A stretch of DNA of 64,000 bases from assembly GCA_051162045.1 (NCBI GenBank), contig JBISDI010000007.1; one strand, written 5' to 3'. Position numbers and translations under genes: made by a program. Below, piece after piece: positions 31,721 through 40,770 of the stretch (position 1 is the first letter of the stretch; every line of letters starts with the position of its first letter). This DNA is from Anaerozeibacter quisquiliarum. GTDB lineage: Bacteria > Bacillota > Clostridia > Christensenellales > Aristaeellaceae. The notes beneath the pieces were generated by a model. It made no database searches. It was not told where the DNA came from and saw nothing but the letters and a program-made list of their open reading frames with translations.

Positions 31721-32542
31721 TCAGTACTTGTACTGGGACAGCACGATCTCGGCGGGGTCTGTCGAGTCCATGCCGTTCGGACACCTCTGCATCAGGAAGT
31801 ACACCAGGATGTCCACCACCAGCATCTCATATAGATGGGATTCGCCGCCGAAGTGCTTAAAGATCTGATCTTTGACGTTGGTGCTGAGTATATAATTCGC
31901 GATTGACGCCGCGGTCGATTCGGCGGCATTGGTGATAAGGATGGAGGGCATGCCCTTCTGCTTGGCGATCTCCAGCGCCTGGCACACATGAATGGTAGCG
32001 CCGGAATGGGAGACCGCGATAAGGATGTCCCCCGGGCCGGCCAGGAACAGGCTCATCAGGAAATAGTCCGCCACCGGGGACACGATGGTCTTCTTCCCCT
32101 GTCGCGTAAGCCGGTGCGCGATATCCTGAGCGATCGCGTTGGAATTGCCCCAGCCGGTAATGTGTATGTTCCGCGCGTTCGCAATCAACTCAATGCATTT
32201 CTCGAGGACATCCGGGGTCAGGCTCTTGGTCAGGCCCAGCACCTGAGCAGAGGTCATGCTCAAGTATTCCGCCACATCGGTCGGCTGAAACTCGCCGTCC
32301 TTCTTTTCCCGCTCCCCGTATCCGTATTCGCTGGCCAGGGTCAGTTTGAGCTGGTGGAAACCGGTGAATCCGAGGTGCTTGCATACGCGCACCACCGTCG
32401 CCTCGCTGGTGTCACTGGCCTTCGCGACTTCCGTGACATACATCGAGATGATGCTCGTCGGATTTTTCAGAATGAAGTCGGCGACCTTCTTCTCCGCCTG
32501 ATACATCTCGTCGTACATCTTTGCAACAATATCAATAACCAT
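31721..32542 (-). CDS. RpiR-family transcriptional regulator
   Basis: About 273 residues. The N-terminal helix-turn-helix (KKVADFILKNP, then MYVTEVAKASDTSEATVVRV) is followed by a C-terminal SIS domain that senses a phosphosugar (ITGWGNSNAIAQDIAHRL, ILIAVSHSGATIHV). RpiR regulators commonly control the phosphosugar pathway they are encoded with. I chose the ATG at 32540-32542 because it gives the usual N-terminus of the family; ATG at 32560 and TTG at 32581 are alternatives, and no strong ribosome binding site decides. It is first in operon 1, so it is probably autoregulated. Confidence 0.9.
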   Translation of the reverse strand: MVIDIVAKMYDEMYQAEKKVADFILKNPTSIISMYVTEVAKASDTSEATVVRVCKHLGFTGFHQLKLTLASEYGYGEREKKDGEFQPTDVAEYLSMTSAQVLGLTKSLTPDVLEKCIELIANARNIHITGWGNSNAIAQDIAHRLTRQGKKTIVSPVADYFLMSLFLAGPGDILIAVSHSGATIHVCQALEIAKQKGMPSILITNAAESTAASIANYILSTNVKDQIFKHFGGESHLYEMLVVDILVYFLMQRCPNGMDSTDPAEIVLSQYKY

Positions 32543-32558
32543 AGCCAGCAAAAAACCC

Positions 32559-32578
32559 ATTTTCACGAATATGAAAAT
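32559..32578. promoter_or_regulatory. Candidate RpiR operator
   Basis: ATTTTCA-N6-TGAAAAT, a 20-base palindrome in the leader just upstream of the rpiR-type start codon and about 80 bases downstream of the expected transcription start. RpiR regulators often bind sites with TGAAA/TTTCA arms. Confidence 0.45.
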
Positions 32579-32662
32579 CAATTTGACCGGAATGTGAGCG
32601 ATGCGCGCTATTCGTGATGGATTTTTGCAATTTCACCTCCGTATCTCCGACTTGTTGCCCTG

Positions 32663-32691
32663 ATTATACATCTCTGCACACCTCTTGTCAA
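32663..32691 (-). promoter_or_regulatory. Consensus sigma-A promoter of operon 1
   Basis: Reading leftward: TTGACA (32686-32691), a 17-base spacer, TATAAT (32663-32668). Both hexamers are perfect. The expected start is near 32656, leaving a leader of about 110 bases that contains the palindrome at 32559-32578. Confidence 0.88.
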
Positions 32692-33178
32692 CTACCTATA
32701 AAAATTATTTTCACATCTTCGGAGCTCAACTTCTTGGCTGTGAGTAAAGGGCCGCCTGCTTATCGGAATTCGCGGCCAAAAAAAAGCGGCTGCGGAACTC
32801 AGTTTCATCCGCAGGAATTTATACGAACCGAAATGATGAACGCGTTCATGATTTCGATTGGCATCAGATGCTCGATCACGCCGGGCGGCACGCCGATACG
32901 CGCAGCCATCGCGCCGGAACAGTCTACAGGATAAAATCCACATCCACGGCATGAACGAGGACGAGTTGCCTGGGTAAGCGCTGATTAAAGCGCGCGTGCA
33001 TCAGCAGCGCGCGCATGTTCTCCATCCGGTCGATTTCCCCAAAATTGCGCCGCAACCCCGGCGACAGCGCGGGCAGTTGATGCCCGGCGCCCCGCAGCGG
33101 TAATGGCGCATCGACTCGTCGCGCTCGTCATCCGCCGCATACATGTGCGTCCCTATACAAGCACTTTTATGCAGGCCG
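32692..33178. other. Intergenic stretch without a supported gene
   Basis: About 490 bases between the operon 1 promoter and the LacI stop. On the minus strand a plausible coding-like frame can be read from about 33105 to 32933 (ending GEIDRMENMRALLMHARFNQ, then a short tail to a stop), but no good start or family is visible. A Cys-rich short frame starts at about 33143. GTAAGCGCTGATT at 32970-32982 matches the left end of hairpin element copy C. I read this as gene and repeat debris. Confidence 0.4.
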
Positions 33179-34192
33179 CTACGGGGTAACGGGTCTGGTT
33201 GTCTTTCGCAGCACCAGGCTCGACGCGAACACCGTGTGCCGCCGGCAGCTGTCGTCGCCGTTCAGTATGCCCAGCAGCATCCGCGCGGCCTCCTTGGCCA
33301 TGGTGTAGTGGGGCTTCGCAACCGTGGACAGCGGCGGCTCGAAAATGCCGGCGAAGTCCAGGTCGTCGAAGCCGATCACCTCGATCTCCTCGGGCACCCG
33401 CACACCGCGCTCGGTCAGCGCCCGGATCGCGCCGATCGCCGCCAGGTCGCTGCCCGAGAACACCGCGTCGAACCGAAGGCCCTCATCGAGCGCGCCGAGA
33501 ATCGCCCGGTGGCCGTACTCGACCGAGAAGTCGCCCTGGCGGATGTACTCTGGCCGGGCGGGCAGCCCGGCCCGCTCCATCGCCCGGCGGTAGCCCTCCA
33601 GTCGGCCGATGCAGCCCGAGGTGCCCGGAACGCCGTCCAGGTACAGGATGTGCCGGTTGCCGCCGCGAATCAGGTGCCCGACCGCCTCGAGCGCGCCGGA
33701 GACGTTGTCGCCGGTCACGCCCGCGTCGCTCACATAGGTGTCGAACTTGCGCCCGATCAGCACCGTGGGAATCTCAAAGCGCCGGTAGCCGCGCAGAAAC
33801 TCCTCGTTGGACAGGCCCGAGCACAGGATGACCCCGTCCACGCGCTTGTCCGCGAAGCGCATCAGGTGCTGCTGCTCCTTCTGCGGGTCGTTGTCCGAAT
33901 TGCACAGCAGCATCGAATAGCCGTGCGCGCTGATGTAGTCATCGATGCCGCGCAGCACGGTGTTGTAGAAGTGGTTGCCGATGTCGGGGATGACCACGCC
34001 GATCGTGTTCGAGCGGGCGATCGCCACCGAGCGCGCCAGCGAATTGGGGTGGTAATCGATCTCGCGGATCAGCTGCTGGATGCGCAGCTTGGTGGCTTCG
34101 CCCACGCCTTCGGATTTGTCGTTAATCACGCGCGAAACCGTGGCCTTCGACACGCCAGCCATCCGCGCGATGTCTGAAATGGTGTAGCCCAT
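33179..34192 (-). CDS. LacI-family transcriptional regulator
   Basis: 337 residues. The N-terminal helix-turn-helix and hinge are ISDIARMAGVSKATVSRVIN and HPNSLARSVA. The effector domain is of the periplasmic-binding-protein type (IGVVIPDIGNHFYNTVLRGI, FSGSDLAAIGAIRALTERG, VIGFDDLDFAGIFEPPLSTV). It would bind a sugar or related small molecule. ATG at 34190-34192, with AAGGAGG seven bases upstream. It is the last gene of operon 2, and the operator-like sites at 42464-42474 and 42639-42649 upstream of that operon have the CCGG-centred form typical of LacI regulators. Confidence 0.94.
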   Translation of the reverse strand: MGYTISDIARMAGVSKATVSRVINDKSEGVGEATKLRIQQLIREIDYHPNSLARSVAIARSNTIGVVIPDIGNHFYNTVLRGIDDYISAHGYSMLLCNSDNDPQKEQQHLMRFADKRVDGVILCSGLSNEEFLRGYRRFEIPTVLIGRKFDTYVSDAGVTGDNVSGALEAVGHLIRGGNRHILYLDGVPGTSGCIGRLEGYRRAMERAGLPARPEYIRQGDFSVEYGHRAILGALDEGLRFDAVFSGSDLAAIGAIRALTERGVRVPEEIEVIGFDDLDFAGIFEPPLSTVAKPHYTMAKEAARMLLGILNGDDSCRRHTVFASSLVLRKTTRPVTP

Positions 34193-34257
34193 CGCCGCGC
34201 CTCCTTTCCCATTCCGCTGATTATACGCCAATTCCGCGCCGCCGTAAAGCCCAGGGG

Positions 34258-35247
34258 CTATCGAATCAACGCCGCCAGCTTCCGGCCGTAGTCGAGGATG
34301 TCCACCTCGGCCGCGAACGGCAGGCAGGTGCCGGTGGGGCGCCGTACTTTTTCGACCCAGTGCTCGGGAATGGCCTCGATGCCGTACTTCGCGCCCATGA
34401 TGCCTGAGACCACCGCGCCGATCGTGTCGGCGTCGCGGCCGAAGTTGCCCGCGAGCACCGTAGCGGTGCGGAAGTCCTTGCCCCCCGACAGCTTGAGCAC
34501 CGACAGCGCCGACACGATCGCCTCGGCAACCGTCGCGTGGCTCGACGTCCACAGCGCGTCGTGCAGCTTCATCCAGCTGTTCAAGATGTCATATCGCTCG
34601 CGCTCGATGATGCCGAACGCCAATTCGATGTTGTGGCGCGACCAACTCCCCTCGGGGAAGGCCGAAATCGCCGCCTGCAATATCTCGTCGACCGACGCGT
34701 CCACCATCGCCAGCGACACCGCCGCTGCCACCGCCTGCGCGCCGTAGATGCCCTCGCGCGCGTGGCTGATCTCGGCGTCGATTTGCGCCATGCGCATCGC
34801 GCGCTCGGGATCGCCCGCGCACACCACGCCCACCGGCGTCATGCGCATCGCCGCGCCGTCGGAGTTGTGGAAGGTGTTGTACGCGCCCGAGAACGGCGGA
34901 CGCAGCCCGCGCCGCAGGTTGATCGCGGCCTCGTGCTCGCTCGCGCCGCCGCGCTTGAGCTCGTCGAGCGTGGCCACGTACTTGAGCCAGTGCTCGAGAA
35001 CCACCTCGCCCGTCAGCTCGCCGCCGCAAGAAATCAGCTCCCGCGCGACCAACAGGCAGAACTCGGTGTCGTCGGTCGACCAGGACGCGCCCTTGCCGAA
35101 ATCGGTGGTGATGCCGTAGCGCAGCTGCTGGTCGCTCTTCCTCGAAGCGTCGCCGAAGCTGTCTCCGACCGCCACCCCGATCAGCGCCCCCATGGCCCGC
35201 GATTCCTTGCGCGCGCTGTCCGATATCAGTTGTTGTCTCGTTATCAT
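34258..35247 (-). CDS. ADP-ribosylglycohydrolase family protein (short paralogue)
   Basis: 329 residues, all of it the all-helical ADP-ribosylglycohydrolase (DraG/ARH) domain. Metal-binding signatures are intact: GALIGVAVGDSFGDASR at the N-terminus, ASWSTDDTEFCLLVAREL (Thr-Asp-Asp), and the C-terminal GNFGRDADTIGAVVSGIMGA (Asp-x-Asp-Thr). Family members hydrolyse N- or O-glycosidic ADP-ribose bonds, but in carbohydrate operons the substrate may be another glycoside. ATG at 35245-35247, with AAGGA upstream. It lies 14 bases after the large paralogue and precedes the LacI gene. Confidence 0.9.
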   Translation of the reverse strand: MITRQQLISDSARKESRAMGALIGVAVGDSFGDASRKSDQQLRYGITTDFGKGASWSTDDTEFCLLVARELISCGGELTGEVVLEHWLKYVATLDELKRGGASEHEAAINLRRGLRPPFSGAYNTFHNSDGAAMRMTPVGVVCAGDPERAMRMAQIDAEISHAREGIYGAQAVAAAVSLAMVDASVDEILQAAISAFPEGSWSRHNIELAFGIIERERYDILNSWMKLHDALWTSSHATVAEAIVSALSVLKLSGGKDFRTATVLAGNFGRDADTIGAVVSGIMGAKYGIEAIPEHWVEKVRRPTGTCLPFAAEVDILDYGRKLAALIR

Positions 35248-35261
35248 CTGTCGATCATCCT

Positions 35262-37349
35262 TCACATTTCCTCGAATTCCAGATCGCCGAACAGCGTGCG
35301 CCCCATGCCCAGCACCGCAACGCCGCACATGCCGTAGGCCAGGTCCGCGTCGACGGCACTCAGCAGCGGTCGACCGTCGACCGACAGCGTAAGGTGATCG
35401 CCCGCCGCCTCGAACGACAGCGCGTATGCGCGGCCGTGTACCCACGGATACGCGGCCTCGGCCAGCGCGGTCATCGCGCCTCTTTGCTTTTTGTAGATGG
35501 CCGCCTTGCCGTCGGGCGCAAGCCCCGCATAGTAGCCCCGGCGCGCGCCCTGCACGCGCAGCGAGGCCAGGTGCCCCTCGCCCGTCAGCGCGATGACCGG
35601 CACGCGCACGCGCGCGTCCCGCGCGAAGTAGTTGCCGGTCACGGCTTCGCAGCCGGACAGGCACATCGCACAAAGCCGTCCGTCCTCGACGCTCCACGCG
35701 CCGCGGTCCATCGCAAACGGCGTGACCGCGCCGAACTCCTTTTTCTGTCGGGCCATGGCGATCCGGTACCTTGCCTTGCCGCTCACGCTGAACTCGTCGA
35801 TCAGCAGCCGCCCGAGGTCCTTGTGCTTGGCCGGCGAGTTGCCGCTCAGCTCGACGCCGATTTCGTCGATCATCGAGCCGTCCATGTCCGGAATCACGAA
35901 TTCAATCTTCCGCCAACCGTCGTCCGTTATCACCTGGCCGCCCAGCCGCACAATCTCCCCGGAGTCGGTGTTGCGCACATAGGGGGCGACATAGACGCTC
36001 TCGCCGTTCCAGCGCTCGGCGCGGAGCATCATGCGGACCGTCTGGCCCGGATAGGCGGTCGGGGAGAACACCGGCGAGTAGCGCTCGTCGGAAAAATCCG
36101 CGCGCCGGTAGAACGGCTTGTAGTAGACGCGGCAGGTATCGCCGCGCTGCATGCGGTCGAACAGCACGGCAAGGCAGCCGCCGCCGTCCACGCCCGAGCC
36201 GCCGTCGTGGGCGATCCGGCAGAAGAACGGGTCGGACACCCGGAAGTTGTGGGTCGAGCCGGGCAGGCCGAAGTCGAAGCGGATTTCGCCGGTCGGCTCC
36301 GGCATCGGCGCTTCACCCCTCAGCGCCCGCGACAGCGCGTGCAGCTCCCGCGCGTAGTTCGGGATGTCCAGGATGTTCAGGTAACCCGATATGCCCGACA
36401 GCACGATGCCGTCATTGATCGGCGCGCGGTAGTGCCCGGGAATGGCCTCGAGGCCGTAGGAGACGCCCGCCACGGTGCCCACGTTGCCGGCGTTGCAGTC
36501 GGTGTCCCAACCGGCCATCGCGGCGATTTCCACGATCCGCGCGAAGCTGCCGTTTCCGTAGTACAGCGCCATCGCGCACACGCCGGCGTTGGGGATGATG
36601 TGGCATGCGCCGCCATAGCGGTCGTAGCCCCATTCGCTCTCGAGGTAGTCCCGGCACAGGCGCCAATCGCCCGGATGCGCCCGATGAAAGGCCTCAACCG
36701 CGCGCACCACCTTGGCGTAGGTGCAGTCCTCCGGGATGTGCGCAAGCCCCTCCTCCGCCACGCGCGCCATGTCGTCTTCGTCAAACGCGCGCGCGATGCA
36801 GGCGGCCATGAAGGCCGCGCCGTGAATCCCATCGCCGTCGTGCGACACACTGGCCGCGCGCGCAGCGTATTCTGCCGCCTTTTCCGGATTGCCCGGCCAT
36901 ACCAGCCCCCATGTGTCGATGAAAATCTGACCGCCAATCTGTTCGGCGAGCGTCTGCCCGTTCTGGGCGATCGAACCCGACCGCGGCGCGGGCACGCCGT
37001 GCTTGAGGTTCAGGTAGGCGGTATGCTCGGTGGACACGCCGTAGCCGCCCCACCAGAACATGCCCACGCCCTCGCGCGCGTAGTTGAGCCAGGCCTCGGC
37101 CACGTCCTGCGCGGTCAGTTCGCCCGCATGCGCCTGGTCGTACAGCGCGCGCAGGAAGAACACCGGGCCGTTGGCGTCGTCGTCGGCCGCGAAGTTGTTA
37201 AAGTCCTTCACGTAGCCGGTGATCTCGCCGTAGGTCCTCTGAATGCGCTCGTAGGTCCAGATCGTAGGCTCGACCGGCGCGCCCAATCGAATGCCGATGT
37301 TCATGCCGAGGAACCCGGCATAGATCTTTTCGAGGATTTGGTTGTTCAT
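35262..37349 (-). CDS. ADP-ribosylglycohydrolase family protein with C-terminal jelly-roll domains
   Basis: 695 residues. The N-terminal 350 residues follow the ARH fold in diverged form: GFLGMNIGIRLGAPVEPTIW, the DDDANGPVFFLRAL block in place of the usual DD-T motif, and AGWDTDCNAGNVGTVAGV at the C-terminal metal site. Residues about 380-540 look like a beta-sandwich binding domain, and 545-695 (AWSVEDGRLCAM, then YALSFEAAGDHLTLSVDG) resemble LamG/DUF1080-like jelly rolls. There is no signal peptide, so it acts in the cytoplasm. ATG at 37347-37349. A glycosidase rather than a protein de-ADP-ribosylase is suggested by the accessory domains and operon context. Confidence 0.82.
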   Translation of the reverse strand: MNNQILEKIYAGFLGMNIGIRLGAPVEPTIWTYERIQRTYGEITGYVKDFNNFAADDDANGPVFFLRALYDQAHAGELTAQDVAEAWLNYAREGVGMFWWGGYGVSTEHTAYLNLKHGVPAPRSGSIAQNGQTLAEQIGGQIFIDTWGLVWPGNPEKAAEYAARAASVSHDGDGIHGAAFMAACIARAFDEDDMARVAEEGLAHIPEDCTYAKVVRAVEAFHRAHPGDWRLCRDYLESEWGYDRYGGACHIIPNAGVCAMALYYGNGSFARIVEIAAMAGWDTDCNAGNVGTVAGVSYGLEAIPGHYRAPINDGIVLSGISGYLNILDIPNYARELHALSRALRGEAPMPEPTGEIRFDFGLPGSTHNFRVSDPFFCRIAHDGGSGVDGGGCLAVLFDRMQRGDTCRVYYKPFYRRADFSDERYSPVFSPTAYPGQTVRMMLRAERWNGESVYVAPYVRNTDSGEIVRLGGQVITDDGWRKIEFVIPDMDGSMIDEIGVELSGNSPAKHKDLGRLLIDEFSVSGKARYRIAMARQKKEFGAVTPFAMDRGAWSVEDGRLCAMCLSGCEAVTGNYFARDARVRVPVIALTGEGHLASLRVQGARRGYYAGLAPDGKAAIYKKQRGAMTALAEAAYPWVHGRAYALSFEAAGDHLTLSVDGRPLLSAVDADLAYGMCGVAVLGMGRTLFGDLEFEEM

Positions 37350-37411
37350 CTGTCTTTCCGTTCCGGGGACGCGACGCCATTTCCGGCGCCGCGCCCCCCT
37401 TAATCGTGGCC

Positions 37412-38860
37412 TCAGCCCAACTTCTCCTTGAGCACCGGCTTGAACGCGTCGCCGCCGGCGGCGTTCCATTTGCCGACGAACTCGTCAAACGCCGTGATCG
37501 GCTTCACGCCGCGGATGATGTCGGTCTTGTACTCGTTGTACAGCTGCGTCATGGCGTCCCACTGCGCCAGCATGTCGTCGGGGATCACGATGTTCACGTC
37601 CTCGGCGTAGTACTGCCCGATCAGCTCGAGCGACGCCTCGGCGGCGGCGGGCATCAGCGGCTGCGCGAGCGGGGTCTCCGGCTCGAACCTGTAGGTGGTC
37701 TCCCAGCAGCGCGACCACCACTCGGGGCGGCGCTCGGTAAAGACGATTTGGCCGTTCTCGACGTTGTAGTGCTTGCCCTCGATGCCGAGCAGGTCGATCA
37801 TGCGGCCCTTGGGGCCGGCCATGAAGTCGAGGTAGGCGAACGCCGCGTCCTTGACCTCGGAGTCGACCGACAGGCAGAACCCGCGCGATTCCTTGGTCAC
37901 GTTGACCGGCAGGTAGTGCTGCGCTTCGCCCTTCATCGGCGGCAGGCAGACGAGCTCGGCCTCGGGGCCGTAGGTAGCGGTGAACTTGTCGTTGTAGATC
38001 TTGACCACGGCGCCGGCGGTGCCGGTGGCAATGGCGCTGACGCCCGTGTAGAGCCGCTGTTCCATCACGTCCCAGGTGTTGGTCACGAATTCGGGGTCGA
38101 TCAGCCCTTCGCTATAGAGCTTGTTCAGCCACTCGAGCTTGCGCTTCTCACCCTCGGAGGCGCGCGCGAAGATCCAATCGTCGCCATCCTTGAGGATGGT
38201 GGCGGTTTCGCCGAAGGCCGCGTTGAACGGGCTCTCCACGCGGTTGGGGTTGTTGTCGAAGGTGAACGGGTACTCGACCAGGCCCTTGTCCTTGAGCTCC
38301 TTGAGGAAGGCGTACCAGTTGTCGATCGTGGCGTCCTCCATCAGCTTCGCGCCCGACTCGGTCTGATCGAAAAAGTCCTTGCGCACCACCGGTACGCCCA
38401 CGCGCGGCGGGGACAGCCACAGCATGTAGGGATAGTTGGCCATCGCGGCCACGTTGTGGGGCTGCATCAGCTCCTTGACATACTGCGACTGCTCGATGTA
38501 GGGCGTCAGGTCTTCGAGCAGCCCTTCGGCCGCGATCGAACGCTCGGCGTCGTTCTGGAAGTAGATGATGTCGGCCTCGAGCGTGCCGGTGCGGATCGCC
38601 AGCGGCACCACCTCGACGTACTTGCCCGCGGGCGCTTCGAGAAACTTAAGGTCGATGTAGTTGCCGTCCTCGGCCATGCCCTTCTCGACCGCCTCGCACA
38701 TCAGGGCGACGTCCTCCTCGGCGGGCGACACGTCCTTCATGATGATCTTGACCGGAACCGGTGCGTCGGGCGAGCCGATGCCCTGGGCGGACGCGGTCAG
38801 CGCCCCCAAAGCGAACAAGGTGAGCATCAGCGCCAGGGTCAACGAAAGGATACGCTTCAT
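37412..38860 (-). CDS. Extracellular solute-binding protein, LplA/LipO type
   Basis: 482 residues. It has an N-terminal signal peptide (residues 1-25, LTLALMLTLFALGALTASA) with no lipobox cysteine. The mature protein follows family 1 solute-binding proteins of the LplA group that serve oligosaccharide-type transporters (EADIIYFQNDAERSIAAEGL, LLEDLTPYIEQSQ, then DAAFAYLDFMAGPKGRMIDL). ATG at 38858-38860, with GGAGG eight bases upstream. It is co-encoded with two LplB/LplC-type permeases; the ATPase is not in the operon, as is common for this class, which shares a MsmX-like ATPase. Confidence 0.9.
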   Translation of the reverse strand: MKRILSLTLALMLTLFALGALTASAQGIGSPDAPVPVKIIMKDVSPAEEDVALMCEAVEKGMAEDGNYIDLKFLEAPAGKYVEVVPLAIRTGTLEADIIYFQNDAERSIAAEGLLEDLTPYIEQSQYVKELMQPHNVAAMANYPYMLWLSPPRVGVPVVRKDFFDQTESGAKLMEDATIDNWYAFLKELKDKGLVEYPFTFDNNPNRVESPFNAAFGETATILKDGDDWIFARASEGEKRKLEWLNKLYSEGLIDPEFVTNTWDVMEQRLYTGVSAIATGTAGAVVKIYNDKFTATYGPEAELVCLPPMKGEAQHYLPVNVTKESRGFCLSVDSEVKDAAFAYLDFMAGPKGRMIDLLGIEGKHYNVENGQIVFTERRPEWWSRCWETTYRFEPETPLAQPLMPAAAEASLELIGQYYAEDVNIVIPDDMLAQWDAMTQLYNEYKTDIIRGVKPITAFDEFVGKWNAAGGDAFKPVLKEKLG

Positions 38861-38960
38861 AAGAAAAACCTCCTTCAATAAAATCAACGGGAAGTTTCGG
38901 GTTCTGCCGTCAGGTTCACCGCCCCGCCGGGGCAGCCCTCCAACGAGGGGAATGGGCTTT

Positions 38961-39860
38961 CTATTCTTTGACGCCCCCTCCCATGACGTCCTTGGTATAG
39001 TACTTGAGCACGATCGGGTACAGCAGCAGGATCGGCAGGATTGCCACCACGATCGTGGCCGACTGCACCGCGCCGTAGTCGAGCTTGGCGATCTCGTTGT
39101 AGTTGAGCAGGTTCTGTGCGCCGATGATCGCCACGGTGTCGTTCAGCACCACGAACTGGCGCAGGATGACCTGCAGCGTGGTCTTCATGCGGTCCATGAT
39201 GTAGATCGACGCGCGGAAGTATTCGTTCCAGCGCGCGACCGCGTAGAACATGGCGATCGTCGCCACGCCCGCCTTCGACAGCGGCAGGCAGATGTGAAGC
39301 AGCATGCGCAGATGCCCCGCGCCGTCGATGTGCGCGGCCTCGATGATCGAGGGCGGCACCTCCTCGAAGTAGCGCATCATGATGACGAGGTAGTACACGT
39401 TGACCGAGCCCACCAGGATCACCGACCACTGGCTGCCCATCAGGCCGACGTCCTTGATCAGCAGGTATTCGGGCACCAGCCCCGGCTCGAACAGCATCAT
39501 CACGATCAGGAACGCCATCAGCGCGCCCTTGCCGGGCAGCTTCGGCCGCGTCAGCGCGTAGGCCGCGCAGGTGGTCAGTAGGATGTTGATCAGCGTGCCC
39601 ATGACCGTGATCCAGACCGAATTGAGCAGCGACCTGAACAGCACCTGATGGCTGAGCACCAGGCGGTAGTTGACCAGCGAGAAGCCGCGCGGGAAGATCG
39701 CGAGTCCGCCCATGCGAATCGACTCGGTCGGGCTGGACAGCGAGCGCGCCAGGATGTTGAGCAGCGGCACGATCATCGTCAGCGTCAGCGTGAAAAACAC
39801 AATCCACAGCACGGCCTGGCCGATGCCGGGCCGTTTGCGCGCCTTGACGGCCCTTTGCAT
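38961..39860 (-). CDS. ABC transporter permease, LplC/YtcP type
   Basis: 299 residues with six membrane segments. The EAA loop that contacts the ATPase is EVPPSIIEAAHIDGAGHLRM. FPRGFSLVNYRLVL near the N-terminus is typical of the second permease of this class. The ATG at 39858-39860 lies one base before the stop of the upstream permease, so the two subunits are translationally coupled. A 100-base gap separates it from the binding-protein gene. Confidence 0.93.
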   Translation of the reverse strand: MQRAVKARKRPGIGQAVLWIVFFTLTLTMIVPLLNILARSLSSPTESIRMGGLAIFPRGFSLVNYRLVLSHQVLFRSLLNSVWITVMGTLINILLTTCAAYALTRPKLPGKGALMAFLIVMMLFEPGLVPEYLLIKDVGLMGSQWSVILVGSVNVYYLVIMMRYFEEVPPSIIEAAHIDGAGHLRMLLHICLPLSKAGVATIAMFYAVARWNEYFRASIYIMDRMKTTLQVILRQFVVLNDTVAIIGAQNLLNYNEIAKLDYGAVQSATIVVAILPILLLYPIVLKYYTKDVMGGGVKE

Positions 39861-39861
39861 C

Positions 39862-40761
39862 CTACCACACCCCCTTGCCGGTCAGCCGCTTGCTGACCAT
39901 GTGCGTGAGCGCGACCAGCGCGACGCCCACCACGCCCTTGACCAGCCCCACGGCGGTCGAGAGCGAATACTGCCCATTGCCCAGGCCCAGCCGGTATACG
40001 TAGGTATCGAGGATGTCGATCACCGAGTTGACTGAGTCGTTGGTGAAGTTAAACACCTGGTCGAAGCCGGCGTTCAGGAAGAAGCCCAGGTTCAGGATGA
40101 ACATCGTGACCATGGGAGCCACGAGCGCGGGCAGGATGATGTGCCTGATGATCGCGCCGCGCCGCGCGCCGTCGATCTCGGCCGATTCGAAGAGGCTCTG
40201 CGGGATCGCCAGGATCGTCGTGCAGTAGATGATCGAGTCCCAGCCGAGGCTCCGCCAGCCCTCCGAGATCATCAGAATCCAGCGGATCTTGCTCTTGTCG
40301 GTCATGAAGTCGACGCGCAAGCCGCCGAAGAACGCCAAGATGTCGTTGATCGCGCCGGTCGACGGCGACAGGAACGAGATCCAGATGCCCGCGATGACGA
40401 CCCAGCTCAGGAAGTGGGGCAGGTAGGACACCACCTGCACGTACCTGCGCAGAGCGCTGCTCTTAAGTTCAAACAGCGCGATCGCAAACACCACGAAGAA
40501 CGGAAACAGCAGCACGTATTTCATGAGGCTGATGACCAGCGTGTTGCGCAGGATGTCGTAGAAGGCGGGCGTCGCGAAGATCTGTTTGAAGTACTTCAAC
40601 CCCGCGAACACCCACGCGCTCTTGGCCTTGAAGTCGTAGAAGGCCAGCCGCATGTTGTAAATCGGGATCACGCGGAACACGACGAAATACGCGATCGTGG
40701 GCAAGATCATCGCGTACAGCACCCAGTCCAGCCGGCGCGCGCGCTTCTGAACGGTCACCAT
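39862..40761 (-). CDS. ABC transporter permease, LplB/YteP type
   Basis: 299 residues with six membrane segments. VLYAMILPTIAYFVVFRVIP is the family N-terminus. The EAA loop reads IPQSLFESAEIDGARRGAII. NAGFDQVFNFTNDSVNSVID, then IDILDTYVYRLGL, is conserved in this oligosaccharide/uronate transporter group. It lies nine bases after the DUF4387 gene. Confidence 0.93.
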   Translation of the reverse strand: MVTVQKRARRLDWVLYAMILPTIAYFVVFRVIPIYNMRLAFYDFKAKSAWVFAGLKYFKQIFATPAFYDILRNTLVISLMKYVLLFPFFVVFAIALFELKSSALRRYVQVVSYLPHFLSWVVIAGIWISFLSPSTGAINDILAFFGGLRVDFMTDKSKIRWILMISEGWRSLGWDSIIYCTTILAIPQSLFESAEIDGARRGAIIRHIILPALVAPMVTMFILNLGFFLNAGFDQVFNFTNDSVNSVIDILDTYVYRLGLGNGQYSLSTAVGLVKGVVGVALVALTHMVSKRLTGKGVW

Positions 40762-40770
40762 GCTCGCCTC

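Noticed and set aside
32692..33178. A complete small gene in the gap before the LacI gene
   Set aside because: Several short minus-strand frames exist, but none has a ribosome binding site, a good start and a recognisable family together.
20767..37349. Idea that arr and the two ADP-ribosylglycohydrolase genes form a modification-reversal pair
   Set aside because: They are 13 kb apart, in separate transcription units on opposite strands, and Arr acts on a drug. Operon context gives the glycohydrolases a different setting.
35394..37403. 669-codon open frame antisense to the large ADP-ribosylglycohydrolase gene
   Set aside because: Shadow of a conserved gene, with no start signals and no recognisable domains.
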